Assembly (NCBI GenBank): GCA_003575245.1
Contig: NMQN01000478.1
Span: 1-5,359, forward strand
DNA length: 5,359 nucleotides
DNA from: Candidatus Atribacteria bacterium 1244-E10-H5-B2
GTDB lineage: Bacteria > Atribacterota > JS1 > SB-45 > 34-128
Direction: 5' to 3'
The notes beneath the pieces are model-generated. The model worked only from the letters and a program-made list of their open reading frames with translations, did no database searches and was not told the origin of the DNA. Both the position numbers and the translations under genes were made by a program. Positions 1-4,335 of this stretch are shown piece after piece. The number at the start of each line of letters is the position of its first letter. The first letter of the stretch is position 1.

Positions 1-66
1 CCTGCATTCTCGGACTTGAGCTCGTTTCATCCTCATATTTAGCCGTTTTGATTCATCTGACTATTA

Positions 67-95
67 TTGATGTTATCGAATAATAATGTTACAAT
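67..95 (+). promoter_or_regulatory. Promoter of the Cys_rich_VLP-like gene
   Basis: A -35 box TTGATG (67-72) and a -10 box TACAAT (90-95) are separated by exactly 17 bp. A TG at 87-88 gives an extended -10 (TGTTACAAT). This is a good match to a sigma-A/sigma-70 promoter and would start transcription about 35 bases before the ATG at 138. Upstream, 1-66 shows no recognisable gene. Confidence 0.65.
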
Positions 96-137
96 ATAAG
101 GGGTTTTATAAGCAAGAGAGCAAAAAAGAGTTGAACC

Positions 138-590
138 ATGAATATCGGTAGATCAGTTAAAAAGTTGGTAGTAAAAGAATGTGCTTTTTACGACACATCT
201 ACAAAAGGAATAATATACCTCAAGAATATTCCGCAAAGCATCACCATAAAAAATTACTGCGATAGAGAACACGATAAAGATTGCCGCTGCCTCGTATTTA
301 AATATATAAGATGTGATTATTTTGAGAGAGCAGTCTTGCCAATGAATCCACAGTTAGAGGCACTCTATAAAGCTGAGCATATAGCTGAAGAAGTAGGATA
401 TAAGATGACTAAGGGGGACAAAGAAAACATCTTAGAAAAGGAAAGTTCTACAAAAGGGAAAGTAAAAATAAATTGTAAAAAATGTGGGAAGACTTTTCTG
501 GCCAATAACCTTAGACAACAATATTGTGATTATTGTAAGAAGTCCATTCGGAGAGAGAAAAGATACCTTAAAATAAAAAATACCCCTTAA
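138..590 (+). CDS. Cys_rich_VLP-like zinc-binding protein of mobile elements
   Basis: This 150-residue protein has two cysteine-rich parts. The N-terminal part (C15, C41, C49, C51, C59) ends in the motif CDYFERAVLP-NPQLEA at about 59-75. That motif resembles the Cys_rich_VLP domain of Firmicutes plasmids and conjugative elements, where the typical text is CxxFRxAVLPLxxxLEA. A charged linker (about 80-108) leads to a C-terminal zinc ribbon, C113-x2-C116 and C130-x2-C133, followed by a basic tail (RREKRYLKIK). The family has no established activity. Members commonly sit near relaxase or conjugation genes, so a nucleic-acid-binding accessory role is inferred. The start is firm because an in-frame TGA at 132-134 lies just upstream. 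The Shine-Dalgarno is weak, unlike the other genes here, and a promoter lies at 67-95. The stop codon lies inside a terminator stem that serves the opposite strand. The family assignment is from memory of the motif. Confidence 0.7.
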   Translation: MNIGRSVKKLVVKECAFYDTSTKGIIYLKNIPQSITIKNYCDREHDKDCRCLVFKYIRCDYFERAVLPMNPQLEALYKAEHIAEEVGYKMTKGDKENILEKESSTKGKVKINCKKCGKTFLANNLRQQYCDYCKKSIRREKRYLKIKNTP

Positions 591-616
591 AACGTTCAAT
601 TTTGCCTTTTAAGGGG
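572..616 (-). terminator. Intrinsic terminator of the minus-strand gene row
   Basis: A perfect 10-bp inverted repeat, CCCCTTAAAA (583-592) and TTTTAAGGGG (607-616), encloses a 14-base loop. Read on the minus strand the stem is followed by TATTTTTTATTTT, a proper U-tract, so it should end transcripts coming from the gene row at 2245-691. Read on the plus strand there is no T-run after the stem. The stem contains the TAA stop of the convergent + strand gene (588-590). Confidence 0.65.
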
Positions 617-637
617 GGTCAAGCACCTTAAATTTGG

Positions 638-660
638 AGGTTGGTAGGTTTTATACCTAT
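638..660 (+). repeat. Small hairpin with duplicated arm word
   Basis: AGGTT occurs at 638-642 and 646-650. The second copy forms a perfect 5-bp stem, TAGGT (645-649) with ACCTA (655-659), around the loop TTTAT. It has the same word-word-complement layout and T-rich loop as the large array at 3490-3995, although the two copies are 8 rather than 10 bp apart. Confidence 0.4.
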
Positions 661-661
661 T

Positions 662-689
662 AGTAACGCAATGTTATATTATGTTAAAT
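662..689 (+). other. dif-like XerC/XerD recombination site (candidate)
   Basis: The right half contains TTATGTTAAAT (679-689), identical to the XerD-binding arm of E. coli dif and of plasmid pdif sites. The identity continues leftward for four bases (TATA), giving 15 contiguous matching bases. The left 11 bases (662-672) do not match the usual XerC arm well, so the site is half convincing. It lies in the gap between two convergent genes, a typical place for dif or pdif. XerC arms vary more than XerD arms between species, so the poor left arm does not exclude function. Confidence 0.35.
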
Positions 690-690
690 C

Positions 691-921
691 TTACTCCTTC
701 TTAAACCCCTTTAAAATATATCCGACAACAATATATTCAATAAAGAAATAAACAAGCCATACTGGTACAAATCCCATTGCGAAGAGTAAAGGGATTACAA
801 ATAGAGGATCATCAATATTTTCTATTGTAGTAACATATGTAGTAACATATAAGAGGAAGCCGATGCCAGCTAGTATTGATAATACAATTGTTAATCTCAG
901 AAACCCTTTTTTTAAAGACAT
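691..921 (-). CDS. Small two-helix membrane protein (76 aa)
   Basis: This 76-residue protein has two predicted membrane helices, about 9-29 and 41-69, joined by a short acidic loop (ENIDD). It has a basic N-terminus (MSLKKGF) and a basic C-terminus (KGFKKE). The layout KGFxRLTIVLSILAGI at the front and a hydrophobic helix ending in GFKK at the back recalls uncharacterised small membrane proteins in environmental bacterial genomes, but I cannot name a family. The ATG at 921 is preceded by AAGGGGGG, a G-rich Shine-Dalgarno-like stretch. It is the last gene of a same-strand row, and the terminator at 616-572 follows about 75 bases after its stop. Function is unknown. It acts in the cytoplasmic membrane if expressed. 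Confidence 0.65.
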   Translation of the reverse strand: MSLKKGFLRLTIVLSILAGIGFLLYVTTYVTTIENIDDPLFVIPLLFAMGFVPVWLVYFFIEYIVVGYILKGFKKE

Positions 922-991
922 ATCCCCCCCTTAAATAAATAGTGAATCCAAAAAAAAGGAAAGACAAAGGGGACGTTTCGTTTGCCATATT

Positions 992-1279
992 TCAAGAATA
1001 TATATTTACCTTATTGAATCGCCACCAGCGGTTAAAAGAATTAGTCCTTTTCAATTTTTCTACATCATATAATCTATTACTTACACCCTTAACCTTTTCA
1101 TCAATAGAACCAATTTTTAGACCCAATCGAAAAAGAAAAGCAATAACGCCAAGAGTTAAGAACTTATCAAAAATCTCTTTTGCATAAATGATCTCTAAGA
1201 TAAACATTATTAATATAAAAGCTGGAAGCAACAGCATAAGAATAAATCCCTTATTTATATTAATTTTCATATTAGGCAC
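992..1279 (-). CDS. Small membrane protein with C-terminal charged helix
   Basis: The product is up to 95 residues. One clear membrane helix spans about 11-32, with a second, weaker hydrophobic stretch at about 38-54. A charged, probably helical tail (about 57-80, DEKVKGVSNRLYDVEKLKR) follows. The reading starts either at GTG (1279) or at ATG three codons later (1270). The Shine-Dalgarno GGGGAGG (1295-1301) is 15 bases from the GTG and 24 from the ATG, so GTG is preferred although both gaps are long. I do not recognise a family. It lies 57 bases after the preceding gene on the same strand and 70 bases before the next, suggesting cotranscription. Its hydrophobic-then-charged layout would anchor a cytoplasmic helix to the membrane. 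This role is inference. Confidence 0.6.
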   Translation of the reverse strand: MPNMKININKGFILMLLLPAFILIMFILEIIYAKEIFDKFLTLGVIAFLFRLGLKIGSIDEKVKGVSNRLYDVEKLKRTNSFNRWWRFNKVNIYS

Positions 1280-1336
1280 CTGAATTTTAAAACGCCTCCC
1301 CTTCTTGAGTTCTCTAAATATATATCTAATAATGAT

Positions 1337-1558
1337 TTATTTCCGAAGGGCTATTATCAATCCCGCTAGTAATCCTATCTGTACTACTGATGTAGCATAA
1401 ATGGCATTTACCTGTACTGCTGATGTAGTATAAATGGCAATGATTATATCGGTTGTATCTCCAGGATTGTTTGTTTGGTAATATAATCTCGGTATAACTA
1501 TGAGGCAAATCATTGTTATAATTACAATTATTATAGCGATGTACTCTTTCTTACTCAT
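1337..1558 (-). CDS. Small membrane protein with 11-residue tandem repeat
   Basis: This 73-residue protein starts at the ATG at 1558, because AAAGGAGGG lies 6 bases upstream. An ATG at 1576 in the same frame is ahead of that ribosome binding site and is less likely. It has a basic N-terminus (MSKKEY), a membrane helix at about 6-23, a polar loop (YYQTNNPGDTTD, about 27-38), then two tandem 11-residue repeats, AIYTTSAVQVN (41-51) and AIYATSVVQIG (52-62). The last repeat runs into a second hydrophobic stretch that ends at LRK. No family is recognised. The ATG overlaps the stop (TAA at 1553-1551) of a probable broken upstream reading frame, which fits translational coupling in the row. Confidence 0.65.
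   Translation of the reverse strand: MSKKEYIAIIIVIITMICLIVIPRLYYQTNNPGDTTDIIIAIYTTSAVQVNAIYATSVVQIGLLAGLIIALRK
1379..1444. repeat. 33-bp tandem duplication inside membrane protein gene
   Basis: Copies at 1379-1411 and 1412-1444 each contain CTGTACT(A/G)CTGATGTAG followed by (C/T)ATAAATGGCA. They differ at only a few positions. Thirty-three bases is 11 codons, so the duplication kept the frame and produced the 11-residue repeat in the protein. Confidence 0.85.
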
Positions 1559-1678
1559 TTCCGCCCTCCTTTCCATATTTTGAACCTGTTTTCTTCAAAT
1601 ACTTCACCAGCAGTTTACCAAAGTCAGTAATTCTACATCGATGAGAAAATCCTTATTACTTCTTCGATCTCTTATCAT
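1551..1678 (-). pseudogene. Probable frameshifted small gene between HU and membrane gene
   Basis: On the minus strand an ATG at 1678 overlaps the HU stop codon as ATGA and opens MIRDRRSNKDF before running on to a stop near 1604. Another frame carries HRCRITDFGKLLVKYLKK and continues to a TAA at 1553-1551 that overlaps the next gene's ATG. The span is 128 bases, one base short of 43 codons. One extra T in the TTTT run at about 1646-1649 would join the parts into a single 42-residue protein, overlapping its neighbours at both ends. I infer a real small gene with an indel from mutation, sequencing error or programmed slippage. The RITDFGKLL text resembles the end of a winged-helix domain, but this is too short to assign. 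Confidence 0.4.
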
Positions 1679-1947
1679 TTTACTCTCTCTTTTAATATTT
1701 TACCAGCTTTAAAAAAGGGAATACTCTTAGCCGGTACAGATATTATTTCACCGGTCCGGGGATTTCTGGACATATGAGCAGTCCTTTTTCTAATACCGAA
1801 AGTACCGAAACCTATTAATTTAACCTCATCACCTTTGGCTAAACAATCAGTAACATTTTTAATTATACATTTTACGATTCTCTTAGTCTCCACTTTGGTA
1901 CATTCTATCTCGCTTGCCACCTTATCGATTAATTCTCCTCTATTCAC
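1675..1947 (-). CDS. HU family DNA-binding protein
   Basis: At 90 residues this is the standard HU length. The helical dimerisation half (about 1-40) is followed by the family signature GFGTF (46-50), the beta-arm with RNPRTGE (61-67), whose proline intercalates into DNA, and VPAKSIPFFKAGK (71-83) at the end. HU dimers bend and compact DNA without strict sequence specificity and assist replication, recombination and repressor loops. The start is GTG at 1947, with AAAAGGAGGTC (1955-1965 on the minus strand) 8 bases upstream. C17 and C27 are present, which is not usual for HU but not disabling. It heads a row of small membrane-protein genes. The T-tract-phased array upstream would be a plausible binding target for a DNA-bending protein, but nothing in the sequence proves this. 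Confidence 0.93.
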   Translation of the reverse strand: MNRGELIDKVASEIECTKVETKRIVKCIIKNVTDCLAKGDEVKLIGFGTFGIRKRTAHMSRNPRTGEIISVPAKSIPFFKAGKILKERVK

Positions 1948-1995
1948 TTCAAAAGACCTCCTTTTATTTTTTTAACATAATTGTTGAAGCACTAC

Positions 1996-2024
1996 TTTAT
2001 ATAGGTATACGACAAGCATTTAAA
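1996..2024 (-). promoter_or_regulatory. Possible HU promoter
   Basis: On the minus strand, TTTAAA (2024-2019) and TATAAA (2001-1996) are separated by 17 bases. The -10 matches 5 of 6 consensus positions and the -35 only 4 of 6. The region is AT-rich, so chance matches are likely. Confidence 0.3.
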
Positions 2025-2050
2025 AAATCCTTCTTTTTTGATAAATTATT

Positions 2051-2245
2051 TTAACTTTTGCTTTGGATTACTTCTTTATAATGTTTTCTTTCCTGGTAAT
2101 CTTTCCAATCTAACCAATTATTTATACGATATATAAGAGATTTAATTTCTACTTTTCTTTGAAACGCTAAATTTTTATCCTCTAACTCTGCCTTCAATCT
2201 CTCTTTAATCTTCTTAATTTCTTTAATGCTTACCTTCTGAAACAT
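2051..2245 (-). CDS. Small charged helical protein (64 aa)
   Basis: This 64-residue protein is rich in Lys, Glu and Ile and is predicted to be almost wholly helical (IKEIKKIKERLKAELEDKN, then a second helix with RINNWLDWKDYQE). The ATG at 2245 has the Shine-Dalgarno AAGGAGA (2251-2257) five bases upstream, which supports a real gene despite its size. There are no membrane segments, cysteines or known catalytic motifs, and I do not recognise a family. It could be a small regulator or a structural partner. It is the first gene of the minus-strand row and borders the 2.1-kb gene-free region. HU follows after about 100 bases. Confidence 0.6.
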   Translation of the reverse strand: MFQKVSIKEIKKIKERLKAELEDKNLAFQRKVEIKSLIYRINNWLDWKDYQERKHYKEVIQSKS

Positions 2246-2515
2246 ATCAATCTCCTTTTAATTAGATAACTCTCTCAGAATAGCCTAAAAATCGCTAAAA
2301 TACCGCTTTATTAACGTTTCTTTAACCTCTTTTGACTCTATGTTATGGATCTATAAACTCTCAAGCCCCCTCAATTTTAAAGCCCTTATGATTATATGCG
2401 TTTATCAGCTTTTTTCGTTAAAGACTTTCTCCTAAATACAAACCTCATCCTCTAAAAGATTGGTTTCTTCCTGAGTGATCCTGATGTATCTTTTAGTCAC
2501 CTCTCAAAGCTCAAG
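2246..2515. other. Gene-free flank with scattered short repeats
   Basis: Beyond the ribosome binding site of the 64-aa gene no coding region is seen. Short words repeated exactly 10 bp apart occur (CTCAA at 2360 and 2370; CCTGA at 2470 and 2480) without a clear complementary arm. TAGC and GCTA (2281-2297) bracket a small imperfect dyad. No convincing promoter for the minus-strand gene could be placed. Confidence 0.4.
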
Positions 2516-2597
2516 AAATCAGTTAATAAATACTATTTTACTCCACCGGTGCAGGGTTCGCATTCTGCCCTTTGTTTGCAAGGGTTTCAAAAATCAG
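2516..2597. repeat. Direct repeat copy 1 with T-arm-like core
   Basis: This copy matches 2774-2855 at a constant offset of 258 bp. The best part (2522-2572) has 3 mismatches in 51, and its last 30 bases are identical. The core begins with the 8-bp palindrome CACCGGTG and continues as GCAGGGTTCGCATTCTGC, whose GCAG/CTGC ends can pair and whose loop GGTTCGCAT resembles a tRNA T-loop. Weaker identity extends outward (AAATC before it, AAAAATCAG after it). Confidence 0.85.
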
Positions 2598-2726
2598 GAT
2601 TTTCCCGGATTCAACTCTTTTTACCCTCTTTTAGTCCCATATTGGCTATTTGGCCCTTAAATTGCCCTTTTAGGCCTCCAATTTTGCGTTTTAAAGAGTG
2701 GTCAAAGAACCTTCGCTTGTCTTTGT

Positions 2727-2744
2727 ACCTCTAATTTTTGAGGT
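2727..2744 (+). repeat. Short inverted repeat
   Basis: ACCTC (2727-2731) pairs perfectly with GAGGT (2740-2744) around an 8-base T-rich loop. It resembles the hairpins of the main array in size and loop composition and lies between the two long direct repeats. Confidence 0.5.
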
Positions 2745-2773
2745 GACAACCCACTTACAGCGATTTTACCGCT

Positions 2774-2855
2774 AAATCGGTTAATGAATAGTATTTTACC
2801 CCACCGGTGCAGGGTTCGCATTCTGCCCTTATAAATCAACGCTTCTAAAAATCAG
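2774..2855. repeat. Direct repeat copy 2 with T-arm-like core
   Basis: This is the second copy of the repeat at 2516-2597. The identical 30-base core ends at 2830, and the palindrome CACCGGTG lies at 2802-2809. Its left edge merges with a dyad, CGATTT (2761-2766) and AAATCG (2774-2779), and with ACCG/CGGT (2768-2781). No third copy is found at a further 258 bp in either direction. Confidence 0.85.
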
Positions 2856-2994
2856 CTTCTTAGTCTAAACCAAGCTCAAACCGGCTCAATAATAATTGCT
2901 TTACATAATATAATTTATAGGACGTTGTAACTCTGTAATCGTTATGATATAAGGCTTTCAGAAGATTAATAACGGAGAAACAGAGGCATAAAAA

Positions 2995-3018
2995 GATAAT
3001 CGATTATCGTTAATAACG
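2995..3018. repeat. Two abutting perfect palindromes
   Basis: GATAATCGATTATC (2995-3008) is a perfect 14-bp palindrome. It shares its last C with CGTTAATAACG (3008-3018), a perfect 5-bp dyad around one A. This is a plausible paired site for dimeric DNA-binding proteins. Confidence 0.6.
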
Positions 3019-3315
3019 CTTTTCATATACTCAATTATTGTTTATAAGGGATAACCAATCATAACAAAAGATAGGCCATTTTTTATACTAAAACCTATTA
3101 GTTAAGATCCTTAAAATAAACAATACTTCTCTTTTATTCCTTTATAAATATTTAATTGCTTGAAAGCCTTATTTTTCAAGGTTTTTAGATGATTTTTGCC
3201 TTATATTTTCTATTTTTAATACTCATAGGCCCTTTAATTGGTTAAAAACGTTGAGAGGTAAGGGTTATAGAGTAATACTGATATTTTATCTATTTCTATC
3301 AATATCCTTAATAAA

Positions 3316-3337
3316 ACTTCATACCTAATAATGAAGT
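3316..3337. repeat. 7-8-7 inverted repeat
   Basis: ACTTCAT (3316-3322) and ATGAAGT (3331-3337) are perfect inverted repeats separated by exactly 8 bases (ACCTAATA). The geometry recalls a recombinase or operator site, but the arms are short. Confidence 0.5.
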
Positions 3338-3398
3338 AGGAAGCTTTGTTTATATTGGTTCTATCACTTTTTGACACACTTAAAAAATTGCTTTTTTT

Positions 3399-3450
3399 GT
3401 TGATTTTGTTGATTTTAAAAACCCCCTAAAAGTGTGGAATTTGTGGAATT
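3399..3450. repeat. Two perfect 9-bp tandem duplications
   Basis: GTTGATTTT is present twice in tandem (3399-3416), followed by AAAAACCCC. TGTGGAATT is present twice in tandem (3433-3450), followed by TAAAACCC. The two blocks share layout and trailing text but not the repeated word. They adjoin the main array. Confidence 0.75.
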
Positions 3451-3468
3451 TAAAACCCTGCTTTTTTG

Positions 3469-3487
3469 TCAAGTTTGTAAACTTTGA
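3469..3487. repeat. Inverted repeat at the array's left edge
   Basis: AAGTTT (3471-3476) and AAACTT (3479-3484) form a perfect 6-bp dyad around GT. With one extra T the pairing extends to TCAA/TTGA. It is the first dyad of the dense array. Confidence 0.55.
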
Positions 3488-3489
3488 TA

Positions 3490-3995
3490 AACCGATCCCC
3501 GATATTTCCCGATTTATCCCGATTTATCTGGAACTTTTATCCTATTTTCACCTATTTTTAGGCTAACATCCAGAGTGATCACTTGGATATATTTGGATAA
3601 AGCCCATACTTCTAACGATATTTAACGATAAATCGTAAAAACCTTATACCTACTTTCAACCTATTTATTGGATACCATCTATTATTTTTACCGCTTTTGA
3701 CCGCTTAATCGGTGTAGTTTTCTCGATTTCTCAGGATTTAACCTGAAAACTTTCCTTATTTTTTCGTTATTTTCCGTTATTAACGGGCATTTATCTATCG
3801 GATTCTATCGGATTTGCCAGTTGCCGGTTATTGGATTTCTTTGGATTTATCCATTTATCTATTCTGCTATTTTCTGTTATTTATCGCAGCTTGCTATCCG
3901 ATTTCTACCGATTTATCGGTTATGATCTGTTAATATCCGAAATGATTGCTTTGAGATTTCTTGAGTTTTTACTCAAATCCTGGTTATCGGATAAC
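3490..3995 (+). repeat. Array of 10-bp-phased word-word-complement units
   Basis: About twelve units each repeat their own word at a 10-bp step. Copy starts, word and complementary arm are: 3499/3509/3519 CCGAT, ATCTGG 3526; 3541/3551 CCTATTTT, TAGG 3559; 3583/3593 TTGGATA, ATCCA 3568 (upstream); 3613/3623 TAACGATA, ATCGT 3632; 3690/3700 ACCGCTT, CGGT 3710; 3721/3731 TCnnGATTT, CCTGA 3742; 3765/3775 CGTTAT, TAACGG 3781; 3795/3805 CTATCGGATT, no arm; 3831/3841 TTGGATTT, ATCCA 3849; 3862/3872 TTCTGnTAT, GCAG 3886; 3898/3908 CCGATTT, ATCGGT 3915; 3951/3961 TTGAG, ACTCAA 3971. A single dyad GTTATC-G-GATAAC (3983-3995) ends it. Spacers are ATTTC- or TTTTC-like, so T-runs also recur each helical turn. 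Gaps inside dyads are often 1-2 bases, so some may be protein sites rather than hairpins. There is no ribosome binding site or sustained coding frame. Function is unknown. Confidence 0.85.
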
Positions 3996-4021
3996 TGCTT
4001 TCTATTCCCTATTAAGCTATC

Positions 4022-4143
4022 AGTTAACTAAACAATAATACGGTCCCGTTAAACATCAGCATTACAAGCAACATCTCAAGAAAGAAATCCCCCCTCAGAT
4101 AGCTTTATTAGCTTAGTTCTCCTCTCCGGAGTGAAGCTCTAAG
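4022..4143. other. Gene-free spacer with dyads
   Basis: The spacer contains the palindrome AGTTAACT (4022-4029), the dyad ACGG-TC-CCGT (4040-4049), the palindrome CTCCGGAG (4124-4131), and flanking CTTAG (4112-4116) with CTAAG (4139-4143) that could make a larger imperfect hairpin. No reading frame is supported. Confidence 0.4.
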
Positions 4144-4153
4144 ACCTCCTTGA

Positions 4154-4214
4154 TCCTCCCCTCTCTTTGCTTCCTCTCCTTCTCTCTCTTACCTTCTTAT
4201 CTTCTTATCTTCCC
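4154..4214 (+). repeat. Polypyrimidine tract
   Basis: Sixty-one bases contain only four purines. The segment 4170-4190 is purely C and T, and CTTCTTAT is repeated in tandem at 4193-4208. On the minus strand this is a long polypurine run. Such tracts can form triplex (H-DNA) structures or slip during replication. It separates the array from the plus-strand operon. Confidence 0.7.
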
Positions 4215-4335
4215 GGTAACATTCCCTTTATTATTTTTGACTGAGGGATCTCTTTATTTTTCATACCTGGTTTATAACATAATTTAAAGCTTTCTTCAAT
4301 ATTATAGGTTTTTGTCTTTTGCTTTAGAATAATAC

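Larger units (their letters stand above)
2856..3395. other. Very AT-rich gene-free region with palindromes
   Basis: No credible reading frame with a ribosome binding site is present on either strand. The region is more AT-rich than its surroundings and carries several dyads: GATAATCGATTATC (2995-3008), CGTTA-A-TAACG (3008-3018), CTTGAAA/TTTCAAG (3159-3180) and ACTTCAT/ATGAAGT (3316-3337). GCTCAA at 2874 and 2884 and TATC at 3287 and 3297 show the same 10-bp spacing as the main array. Such a stretch could serve as a DNA-unwinding region. This is inference. Confidence 0.4.

Noticed and set aside
1..83. Possible ends of flanking genes: a 12-codon minus-strand frame from 36 and a + strand frame closing at 83
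   Set aside because: They are too short to judge. There is no recognisable protein text and only a weak ribosome binding site.
942..1187. Open frame of 81 codons on the + strand
   Set aside because: It lies antisense to the membrane protein gene at 992-1279, which has the better ribosome binding site and membrane-protein composition. It begins inside an A-rich intergenic stretch.
1326..1508. Open frame of 60 codons on the minus strand
   Set aside because: It overlaps the 73-aa membrane protein in another frame. Its repeats merely mirror the 33-bp duplication.
1971..1980. Second XerD arm, TTATGTTAAA on the minus strand
   Set aside because: It lies in the HU leader, and no left arm or central region fits. 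Ten AT-rich bases can occur by chance.
2551..2570. tRNA gene
   Set aside because: Only a T-loop-like stretch is present. There is no acceptor stem, anticodon arm or D-arm around it.
2475..2734. Two overlapping + strand open frames of 61 codons
   Set aside because: They have no ribosome binding site, run through the direct repeat, and have erratic composition. The two frames cross the same DNA.
3433..3450. DnaA boxes (TGTGGAATT x2)
   Set aside because: They differ from TGTGGATAA in the last three positions, and no cluster of true boxes is seen in the gap.
3490..3995. CRISPR array
   Set aside because: The words differ from unit to unit and repeats are 4-10 bases. There is no conserved repeat of 24-40 bases and no cas gene.
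3831..4031. Open frame of 66 codons inside the array
   Set aside because: It starts with TTG inside a repeat unit and has no Shine-Dalgarno. Its Phe/Leu/Ile-rich text simply reflects the T-rich repeats.
4143..4151. AAGGAGGTC on the minus strand resembling a ribosome binding site
   Set aside because: No start codon follows at a workable distance, and it is part of the polypurine strand of the pyrimidine tract.
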